From Megamerina dolium (Eukaryota; Arthropoda; Insecta; Diptera; Megamerinidae): a stretch of DNA of 64,000 nt. The notes below the pieces were generated by a model, which made no database searches, was not told the DNA's origin, and saw only the letters and a list, made by a program, of their open reading frames with translations. The position numbers were made by a program, and so were the translations under genes. The stretch is from assembly GCA_963854835.1 (NCBI GenBank), contig OY978525.1, positions 68,066,907 through 68,130,906 of the forward strand, given 5' to 3'. Position 1 is the first letter of the stretch, and every line of letters starts with the position of its first letter. Below are positions 53,146 through 64,000 of this stretch, piece by piece.

Positions 53146-53764
53146 TCTTTTTTATTTTACCAGCGCATCGTGTGCAGAGGGGCGGGCCGTATTAGTCAGG
53201 ATCGGGCATACCCTCTGGGATGAAAAACCCCTACCCCAGTTCCCTGAGGCCTGACCTACGCGTTACCGATCCCGGAATACACGGACGGACCAGCGCTCGC
53301 CCGGGGCAATGCAGGCTACAACTCCTGCATCCAATGCACACTCCTTGACCAGGGACCGAAGTGGCTGGCTTCAGCAACACGCCACAGCTTACACCTCGGC
53401 AGAGCAAGCTCACAGCACTCCTTCAGCACCGTTAGCGGAAATGCCAACTGTGAATTCGGAGACTCCCAGCGTGCTGTAGCGTGCAACGGTCTGTCCAGTA
53501 CACCTTCTAATTTAAGAGGAGACGTACTGGGGTTCTTTCTTACGGTGTTGTCCATCGTTGCCGCCGAAGCGGGGAGCGCTTACCCGCTTGTCACATCTGC
53601 ATCTTTGGACTTGCGAGACTTTTAATCTGCGTTCTCGCTGATGCCGCTCTTGGTCGGGAACTGCTTATTGTTTATTCGCAGCTAACCTGTAGGTGGACAA
53701 GTCCACAGACAGACCGTTCACGATCCGCCACCAGTGACCCCCCAGTAGCCTGAGCTTAGCCCTG

Positions 53765-54650
53765 ATATTTGTTATAAATGTTTTAAGAAATGTAAATCTT
53801 TAAATGAATTGGAAGAACATAAAAATATATGTTTTACTTTAATAGATGATATTGACATATTTCAATATATAGAGTTACCTAAAGAAGATCAAAACATTTT
53901 AGAATACAAATCTAATGGTGCGGAATTATTTCATCCATAAGTTTTTTATGCTGATTTTGAATATACTCTCAAAAAGATTTATAAAAAGAAATCAAAAAAA
54001 TATGGGACAATATTACTCAATGAACATATTCCGATTAGCTTTGGAATTTATTGTAATTATGTTGACAGAGTCAACCGTTCGCTTTGTGAACATACGAAAA
54101 AAAAATTTTCAGCAGTAAAACCTAAAAAAGGTTTAATTAAAGTATTTTTTGATCTTATATTACAACATGCTAAAGAATATAATAAAAACTGTGAAATTTG
54201 TAATGTTAATTCAAAAATGTTGGGATCATGATCACTTATCTTTCAAGTATAGAATGGCATTATGTAATAAATGTAATCTAAATTTGAAAATGTCTAAATG
54301 TTTACCAATTGTCATTCATAATTTAAAAGGTTATGATTTTAAATTATTTTTAAAATATTTAGAATATGTTTATCCACAAACAGAAACTACTCTAATAGCT
54401 ACGAGTACAGAACAATTTAGACAAATTAGAAAGAAAGTAAAAGTAGGTGAAATTAAATATTTAAAATGTAAAAATAGTGATTGCAAATATGAATACAATA
54501 AAGTAGTAAGGAAATAATGTTATAAATATAAGTCAAATAACTTGGAATTGAATGTGGTAATAGAAACTATAGAATTAAGATTAATAGATTCTATGGAAAT
54601 TATTAATATTATACGTTTTTAGATAAAGCAGTTAAACATTTATTAGATGT
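53765..54650 (+). pseudogene. DNA polymerase B island 3: Cys-rich region and exonuclease
   Basis: Continues polB with CYKCFKKCKSLNELEEHKNIC, then after a stop VFYADFEYTL (exonuclease motif I with the Asp-Glu pair), further frames, and CNLNLKMSKCLPIVIHNLKG with GYDFKLFLKYL (exonuclease motif II region) in the open stretch 54149-54517; IELRLIDSM appears near 54,570. The polymerase palm motifs are absent: BEL-3 begins at 54651 and the sequence to its right does not resume polB. Stops at about 53,936 and 54,230 and shifts show decay. Confidence 0.8.
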
Positions 54651-54847
54651 TGTTTACACTAGCGTCAGGGTTTTGTCGTCTGGCGTTGTGAATGCGTGCG
54701 ACGCACGACAGTGGTATATGACAAGTACGATGGCATCCAGACTGCGCACATCTCTTTCTCTCTCTCTCTCTCACTCTCATCCGTTTCTTTCATAATCACT
54801 CATGTACCAGTAGAGCGTAGTGTCCTTAAAAGTCATTCAAAACACAA

Positions 54848-55201
54848 GGTCCGTTCGCGTACTTTAGTAGTAAAATTTCTCTATCAACACAATTCAAGAG
54901 CGTAAGAAAAATCTGCTCTAAAAATGAGAACAAAGTAAAAAAGTACGCGAACGGAAAATTTGTAAGATTTACTATTACTTTTCAAACTTCTTCAGTTCTG
55001 ACTCTTGCCAGTAATAACAGCTGCTTTTTACTAGTAGAAATATTACCAGCAAAAATTTGCAAGAATTATCACAGAGAGGAAAACATTTGCTCTCTCAATT
55101 TCTCCTCTTTTACTGGTTTTTGGTGTAGGTGAACACATTTCCAGTAAGAAGTAGTAAAATTTGTAATAATTTGTAAAAACTATTACGTATGCAAACGGAC
55201 C
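54848..55201. mobile_element. MITE-like inverted-repeat element, 354 bp
   Basis: Ends are imperfect terminal inverted repeats: GGTCCGTTCGCGTAC at the left against GGTCCGTTTGCATAC read inward from the right, with partial homology further in (GTAGTAAAATTT). An extra inner copy of the motif (AGTACGCGAACGGA) is at about 54,940. It is non-coding and AT-rich. Superfamily unknown because the target duplication is not clear. Confidence 0.6.
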
Positions 55202-55718
55202 TACACTCATTTGATGATTTTCATGATGGAGAAAGAGAGCGAGATGGATGACGCCATGCATTTTTTTTTTTGTGAATTTTAGACATTCCCTTTATACAAA
55301 AAGGAAAAAAACGGTGCATGTAGCAACGGTACTCTGAGATCTACTTGTCTTAGGAAAAATAAAACTTGATCATTGGATTTACATATTCCGAAGTGGATGA
55401 ACATATGCTTGAACTGGTCAAAGAAAACGGATAAAAAATTTAAAGAAAGAAAAACAGTTACGGTGTAAAGATTATTATTTAAACAGCAAGTTTCTACTAC
55501 ATGCAACTGCAATAACTACTCCACAGTTATACATATATATGCAAGGAAATAAAGTTAAACGTAAACGCTTAATGTAAAGAATTTTCATTTCAAATCAAAG
55601 AAATAATGCATTCATAAATATAGTCAGCACTTTCACTTGCACTCACCGCACTCACAAATATACACAGATACTGAACATTATCCTTTGGAAAATTTAAATT
55701 AGCGTTTTGTAAATCTGT
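55202..55718. other. Part of BEL-3 LTR/leader, nothing recognised
   Basis: AT-rich; short open frames on the minus strand lack family features. Confidence 0.4.
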
Positions 55719-56914
55719 CTACCTACCAAATTGCTTACTGTAGTCCGCCGTCACGAATAATAGTGAGTGTAATAGTGATTCGAACGCATGTTCCAGCTCA
55801 TTTTTCGGAATTGCCTCCAGTGCCCTCGTCGAAGCCCATTGTATGGTCTGAATGTCATCAAAAAAGCACCCTTTCAACTTCAATTTCAGTTTTGGGAACA
55901 AAAAGAAGTCGCACGGTGCCAAATCAGGTGAATACGGCTGGTGATTCAACACACAGACCTAATTCCGAGCCAAAAATTGACGAACAATGAGTGCTGTATG
56001 ACTCGGTGCAGTATCGTGCAACAGAGACCAAGTTTTTGGTTCGCGGTATTCCGGTCGAACACGACGGATTCTGGACATCAAACGCTTCAAAACTTCGAGT
56101 TAACATGCGGAAGTAACTGTTTGACCAGTTGGAACAAATTCTTTGTGGATAACTCCTTTGCTATCGAAGAATGTGATGAGCATTTTGATTTTTGATGGAA
56201 CTTTTCGTGTTTTTTTGGCTTGTGGTGAGTTTTTGATACCCATTCAGAAACACCATGTTTCATTACCCGTAACAATTGTTTTCAGGAAGTTTAGATCATT
56301 TTCTGCAGCTGCAACCATGTCTCTAGAATGACTGACTCTCATTAATTTTTCAATTTGTCAATGTGTGTGGAATAAATCTCGCGCAGTCCTTTGTTTTGCC
56401 CAAATCCTCGTGAAGAATGAGTCGGACAGTTTCCCTGTTGATGTTTAAGGCCTCTTCCATCATTTTCACTGAAGCATTGCGGTCTTCTGTAATAAAATCA
56501 CGAACTTTCTGGATCGATTCCGGCGTCCGCACTGAAATTGGCCTTCCTTCTTTTATTTCATCTTCCAGCGACTCTCTGCCATCCACAAACCATTTATGCC
56601 ATATAAAAACATTTGATCTTTATAAACAAACATCGCCATACGCTTGCTGCATCATTCCGAATGTTTCTGATGCACTTTTACCAATTTTTGCCTGGAATTT
56701 AATGACCACTCTTGCTCCATGTTAAAATTTCAACATCAAACGAACACGTGTTTTGTAAAATGAATATCAATAAACATTAAATGTCAACCAAATGCCATGA
56801 CAGTTAGTAAAGGAAGGTTGAAGCTTCAAAACGCATATGCTCACACATAGATGGCGCGCTTGGTTGCTGAGATATGGTTCTAGTCTTAATACATAATTGT
56901 CGCACCTTGTATAT
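55719..56914 (-). pseudogene. mariner (DD34D-type) transposase, degenerate
   Basis: Start ATG at 56720. An HTH region (KDCARFIPHTLTN, RRETVRLIL-like at 56,420), then the DDD core: MLITFFDSKGVIHKEF near 56,170, LLHDTAPSHTALIVRQF near 55,990 and YSPDLAPCDFFLFPKL near 55,930. Frames shift at least twice. A candidate terminal repeat (minus strand TACAAGGTGCGACAATTATG) lies at about 56895-56914; the other end is not found. It once excised and inserted DNA at TA. Confidence 0.8.
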
Positions 56915-58060
56915 ACGTGTAATCAAATAATTTTTATATACACCCTAATCAATAGAATTAAAGGTCACTGGAAATACACACACACACATATCACTTTTAT
57001 ATTTTTCTATTTTTCCTATTTTTCTTCGTGTATTTCCCAATACGACATTAGGCGACTGGTTCGACCGAGAACCAGTTCACGTACCCACTCTAATTATATT
57101 ATTAAAATAAACCAATTAAAATAAATATACCCACACAATATATTTACGGTGCGTTTTATTACTATAATTCGGTGTCAAACTAAACATGACGCTTCTTTTT
57201 GTCTTATCACAAGCTTAAACAATAGTGTAAATATTATGAGGTGTTCATATGTTTCATATTTTCGTTCAACTTGAAGTCATGACATATGACTTTCTGCGAT
57301 CTTATGAATCACCCATTCATGTGAATATTAGAATTAGAATAAAATCCTTTCATACACATGTACTCGTATGCTTATCCAAATCTAAAGAAGAAGAAGACTG
57401 ATTTTATTTAGAAATGCCCCAAAATGATATACAAATGCATATACATATGTGTGCATTATTAACATAGCCAATAATTCCCCAGTAAATAAATACCACTCAA
57501 ATCAGGCGATAGATTAATATCTAACAAACATTGTAACATACTAAAAATAAGCCTGTTACAACCTTTTACATATTTACCTACGAAACTCCATAAATCATTA
57601 TAATATTCAACACACCAACAATAAACAAACCATAGCAAATATACGTATTATAGATAAATTCATTTGATTCTTCTTCTTCTCCATATTGTCGTTATAGAAT
57701 AATATCAGAAGATGTATACACACATACACATACTCGTGTAGTCAGTCACTATGACGACAGAGAAAGAAGAAGAAGATGAAGAAAAATCTAGCATCATTGG
57801 AAATTTGTACTACATAATTCCTAAGTGCTTTATAAATGAATACGTACTAAAGGGGTATGACTTGCCAACGTAAGGATGAGAAAAAGCTAATAAAACCTAC
57901 CAATGCTTGATCGAGTAAGTCGTAACCCGACATACTAGTTGAAACGATCTTGCTAAATTTTCGGAATCGGCCAGTTCGAATAGCTTGCTATCCGAACGAG
58001 TGCTCTTATAGTCGAGCAGGCAATAATTCGCTCGACGACTATAAGTAGTTCTTGCTTTAA
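56915..58060. other. Part of BEL-3 leader, no supported coding
   Basis: AT-rich with GAAGAAGAAG microsatellites (57,390 and 57,760). Nothing recognised. Confidence 0.4.
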
Positions 58061-58640
58061 GCGATGCTGTCTGTTTTCGACCGCTCGCTTATAGCAGCTG
58101 CCTTCCAGCCATCAGCTCTGCCCGGGGTCATTTTGACCAACCGCATATACCAAGAGCAACCATCCGCCACCCCGTTGGTTGTTCCTATGTATTACTATAA
58201 AGGTCTTCCTCTTCTAGGTGTGAGGCCAGGGTGGTGGATACAGGAGACCCCTGTATCAGGCTACCCTACACATCTATCAGTCGATTGGAGACTTCTGCTG
58301 AGGCGGATCTGCCAGACGACCGATTCATTAGGTGCGACCAGGTGGCACTGGTCAATCCTAAAAATCCTCATTGTATAAGTGAGGTTAGTTAAGGTTAGGT
58401 ATTCCAGCTAGGCATAGAGTAAGGAATTGAATTTGTATTCTGTAAAATTGTTTAAAAAAAAGAAAGAAAGGAAAATAAAGACAAATAAAACAAAGTAGTA
58501 GTAATTCCATTAGTACCGAGCCGGACACTCTTCTACTGTCGGTGAATTGATTGACAATAGGCAATCGTGCGGAATTCGGTCCTCCTCCTACTGACCCTGG
58601 CTGACTGAGTAACACCTCAGCTGGAAACAAAAGGCACGCA
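58061..58640. other. GC-richer segment of unknown origin
   Basis: A 104-codon plus frame (58064-58378) is open but has no known motif. Base composition departs from its AT-rich surroundings. It may be part of the BEL-3 leader or a separate insertion; a second GC-rich patch at 58,505-58,630 follows an A-rich stretch. Confidence 0.3.
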
Positions 58641-58712
58641 TTACAACATATAGTAAATATATATATAAATTCACGCAATAATAAACATATACCAAATAAA
58701 CATATATATGCT

Positions 58713-61059
<2,347 letters not shown>

Positions 61060-62266
61060 ATGGCGATTAACAAAGATTTGGCAGATTTGACCCGCGTTGA
61101 TCTACTCGCAGCAAATTTACGCGACTATGCTGCGTGTTTTCACGGCATACTCGTTCACGGCCACACCTCGTCCTCACTAGAGGCCAACATAAGCGAATTT
61201 TCACAGATATGGTTGGATTTTAAAGAGTCGTATCAAACGCTGTTGTTATCTGGAAATATCAGCGCTGACGACTCACTCATCGTGAAGGAAAGCTACTGGA
61301 TTTCGCATATACTCTTCGAGCATCAGGAGCGGCTACAGAAATCCGATGACGCTTGTTCCGATGCCTCAAGTCAAAGCCCAAACCAACAGCATACAAAGAT
61401 GCTTGGATTTTACGAAGTCAAGAGCGCAAACTCTCGGACGAGTCTGTCTTCAGCCCACTTCGTTGAACCAATTCTCCACTTATAACACTCTGAATTTTCT
61501 CAACTCCACGGATAATCAGTCGCAGACCGTCAAGCAAGTCTGTTCTCAGCCTGCTCCGTCGGATAAATTCCGGCCCAACAACAACCCACTCACTTCACGA
61601 TGCGCGATGGAATCCATATTCCAGCAATATGATCCGATTTGCCCAATGTGTGGTGACTCTAATTTAGCTAATCAAAGCGCAATCCTCACACACAGGTCTG
61701 ATGAAGATAGACATATACTTGTGAAGAAACACAAGTTATGTGTCAATGGTCTGGCGACACCGCCCCACTCTAATCACTGTCCTAGTAGATTTACGTGTGC
61801 GACATGCACGAGGCGTCATCATACGGTCTCGCATCGCCCAGAGGACCGCATACAACTTCAAACTGCCCCTACCAAGTTGCAAAGACCTAAATCCCCATAC
61901 CAAGTGTCCACCACTCGGAGGATATCTACCCCAATAAATCCTCCTACGACCAGTGCATCCGTGGCAGTTTCGGCGACGGGCCAACCATCTACCAGTATTG
62001 GAGGCACACTACATTCATCGGCCTTCAGAATTGACGTCATATCAGACGTCGACACTCGTTTTACTTCACTATACCTATGTGCTCAGCGATGCGTTTGGCA
62101 TCGTGTTCATTGTCGACCTCACGCATTAGCAAATCTTCAGAGTCTTCTGTTGAATCAGAGTCGTCTCCATCGGCGACAGAGTCGTCATCACCATCATCGT
62201 CGAAAACTATCAACCATCGCAGCAGAATGCAGACCACCACTCAAGTTACACATAGATATTTTTTAA
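61060..62266 (+). pseudogene. BEL-3 Gag remnant
   Basis: ATG 61060 opens a BEL-type Gag N-terminus (MAINKDLADLTRVDLLAANL). A shift near 61,400 leads to a second frame to 62266 carrying a zinc module (CPMCGDSNLANQS, KKHKLCVNGLATPPHSNHC, CATCTRRHHTVSHRPE; the second knuckle has lost a Cys to Gly), then a Pro/Ser/Thr-rich stretch and an out-of-frame end. The capsid core present in BEL-1 Gag is missing, so there is an internal deletion as well. Confidence 0.75.
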
Positions 62267-62550
62267 TACCAATTTCACTTGAAGGATGATATATACATGC
62301 ATAAATATTTGTTTCTTCATTCATTAATTTTTCCCTAAAATCTACATTGAATAAGAATATGATAACAAACATTTTTTTGGCATTCAACTAACTTTCTTTT
62401 TACAGAATTTGGACAATTTTTTATATTATAAGCAATACATTCCGAGAATTATAAAATGTATACACATAATTTTATTCATACTATTAGCATAAGACGACAA
62501 TTGTTAAGAATGGGCGTAAGGTCTGAACCTGGTGTGGATACTCGTCTCTT

Positions 62551-62578
62551 TTGCAATAATATTGCAAGGGCGGCGGGA
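62551..62578 (+). promoter_or_regulatory. Hairpin and polypurine tract of BEL-3
   Basis: TTGCAA (62551-62556), TAATA loop, TTGCAA (62562-62567), then GGGCGGCGGGA and the LTR start. The stem keeps pairing with a different base pair from the other BEL elements. Confidence 0.75.
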
Positions 62579-62632
62579 TGTTTACACAAGCGTCAGGGTC
62601 TTGTCGTCTAGAGCTGTCAATGCGTGCGACGC
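62579..62632 (+). repeat. Truncated BEL-3 3' LTR
   Basis: Matches the first 54 bp of the left LTR at 54651 and then stops; AT-rich virus-like sequence follows. Confidence 0.8.
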
Positions 62633-63209
62633 GACATTACGTTAATATTATATTAATCATTATATTGCATTATTTTAAAGTTATTTTTTCGATAATCTGT
62701 TTGAATTATGTTGGAAATTTCCCTCCCAATTATTATTATGACCTGGTCGTGCGGTGTGTTTTGCATATTAAGTGTTTTACTTCGATTGTAATTCTTCTAA
62801 ATTATTTTTAACAGAAGCTAATTTATTTTAGATTGAAGTAATTGTGTTTCATTATTTAAATCATCAAGTTTTCCAAGATATTTTTCACCTTTTAATTTTT
62901 GATAACTATCAATTGATTTTATTGTATTACAGTACATAATTATTTGATGAAGGTAGTTATATTTAAATCTTCTATTTTAAACTATTTAATCCATCAGTGA
63001 TATAACTGCTATTAAAAACTGATTGATTTAATGGTTAAAAAATTCATTGAAGATCTTCATTAATTTTTTCTTGTTTTATTTAATTTATATTAGAGTTTAT
63101 ATTTTAATTCGTTCTCAGATTTAATATTTTATTTTAAAAATTTATCTGATACGATTGTTATTTATTTAAATAAATTTTTACATTGTATTTATTTAGTGAA
63201 TTTTTTCAA
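62633..63209. other. AT-rich island of the virus-like element
   Basis: Composition matches the other islands. A short minus-strand frame (about 62,935 to 62,820: SYQKLKGEKYLGKLDDLNNE) resembles a small helical viral protein but is unassigned. A TATA-like AT run precedes the integrase start. Confidence 0.4.
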
Positions 63210-63430
63210 ATGGAGGATACTGAAGGAAATACGTTCACAAAGTAAACCGCCTCCTTCGGAGATATAAAAAAAATGATAACAGAAAAAATGGGGACCAATT
63301 ACAAAGAAATTATAGCAAAAGAATTGCATAAACCAGTTAGAAAAAAATTTTAAAAGAGAAAAATAATTACTAAAGGAATAAATGAATTATGGGCAGCTGA
63401 TATATTAATTATGACAACAGGTAATGTACG
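63210..63430 (+). pseudogene. Polinton/adintovirus-type integrase, N-terminal stub
   Basis: From ATG 63210, after one stop, the frame reads NYKEIIAKELHKPVRKKF, another stop, then IITKGINELWAADILIMTTG. This is the entry to the rve core of Polinton-type integrases, where the Asp of AAD/QAD is the first catalytic residue. It is cut by the RTE LINE at about 63,437, so the rest of the core is missing. Two in-frame stops confirm decay. Confidence 0.7.
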
Positions 63431-63436
63431 AATTAA

Positions 63437-64000
63437 TACTTACTTACTTATGTGGCCATAACAACCGAGCATGCTTCGCCATCCATCTCTGTTCTTCGCT
63501 AGCCGGCACCAGTTAGAAATTCCAAGCGCCGTCAGGTTCTCCAGTACTTGGTCTTTCCACCGGAGGTTAGGTCTTCCTCTTCTGCGTCGTCCTCCAGCGG
63601 GTTCCGAATATAACACCTTCTTAGCTGGAGCGTGTTCTTCTTGTTCTTGTCCAGACTTCAGAGCCATATGTTAGGACAGGCATGATGAGAGACTTGTAGA
63701 GTGTAATTTTCGTTCCTCGAGAGAGGGCTCGACTTCTCAATTGCTTACTCAGCCCAAACTAACACCTGTTAGCAAGAGTTATCCTACGAAATATCTCCAA
63801 GCTGACGTCAATACTGCTGTTAATGCTGGTTCCAAGATAGACAAAGTCCCTTACTACTTCAAAAGCGTAGTTGTCAACAGTGACGTGCTGTCCAAGACGC
63901 CGGGACTCTTTGTTTGTTGACACTAGATACTTCGTCTTGCCCTCGTTCACCGTAAGACCCATCCGACGCGAATCTCTTTCCAACTCTGAGAATGCTGCAC
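63437..64000 (-). mobile_element. Second RTE LINE copy, 3' end, runs off window
   Basis: Begins with the (AAGT)n tail and matches the 3' part of the RTE at 41751 closely, including RPNLRWKDQV and VVRDFVYLGTSINSS. A deletion of roughly 220 bp relative to the full copy lies near 63,640. Continues past the window edge. Confidence 0.9.

Larger units (their letters stand above)
48969..53764 (-). mobile_element. R1-clade LINE, degenerate
   Basis: Minus strand from GC-rich 5' region (53,150-53,764) through ORF1, ORF2 and a 3' UTR ending in a 10-nt poly(A) (T-run 48966-48975). A short target repeat ATATTT (48963-48968, 53765-53770) is likely. It interrupts the virus-like polB. GC content contrasts sharply with its host island. 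The 5' GC-rich part has no supported coding. Confidence 0.85.

Overview
The window reads as eukaryotic, intergenic and almost wholly made of transposable elements. The element set (several BEL/Pao and Ty3/gypsy retroelements, insect-errantivirus-type env remnants, R1, RTE, CR1 and I/Jockey LINEs, Tc1 and mariner transposons, a tRNA-derived SINE, long TA microsatellites) points to an insect, most likely a true fly; a tephritid fruit fly is my guess and is inference only. I found no convincing host gene, no rRNA or functional tRNA gene, and no CRISPR array.

Layout. 1-2.2 kb: truncated BEL gag-pol (minus) and a gypsy pol scrap (plus). 2.2-6.3 kb: a decayed minus-strand gypsy element carrying a tRNA-derived SINE with a 13-bp target duplication. 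6.3-17.4 kb: an F-type env remnant split at its furin-like site by a nearly complete BEL element (BEL-1, 6539-16243, TSD AGGGC). 17.4-25.2 kb: the LTR region of the env element, interrupted by a very young non-autonomous gypsy element whose single protein is Gag joined to integrase with no protease, RT or RNase H (17973-21643, TSD ATAT), and by a CR1 LINE. 25.2-27.6 kb: a decayed IS630/Tc1-mariner transposase, a TA microsatellite and the 3' end of another BEL. 27.8-31.3 kb: a chimeric LINE remnant.

31.3-63.4 kb: fragments of a very AT-rich Polinton/adintovirus-like DNA virus-like element: a small membrane ORF, a minus-strand ORF, a phospholipase A2-like (parvovirus VP1-type) ORF, a hydrophobic pX-like minor capsid ORF, a penton-like remnant, protein-primed DNA polymerase B in three islands, and the start of a retrovirus-like integrase. 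Later insertions split it: BEL-2 (31908-37188, TSD ACCAT), a Mag-like gypsy element (40704-48707, TSD TTAAT) that itself contains an RTE LINE with an intact 992-residue ORF (41751-45122), an R1-clade LINE (about 48969-53764), and BEL-3 (54651-62632), which holds a MITE, a mariner and a Tc1 element with IR/DR-type ends. A second RTE copy runs off the right edge.

Most notable: (i) the layered adintovirus-like remnant with its PLA2-like ORF; (ii) an extra zinc-knuckle ORF at the 3' end of BEL-1, preceded by a strong splice acceptor and matched by a splice donor just after the primer binding site, suggesting a spliced accessory protein; (iii) a hairpin with compensatory changes just before the polypurine tract in all four BEL 3' ends; (iv) the Gag-integrase fusion element with LTRs differing at one position. 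Coding calls come from reading translations against remembered family motifs; no database search was run.
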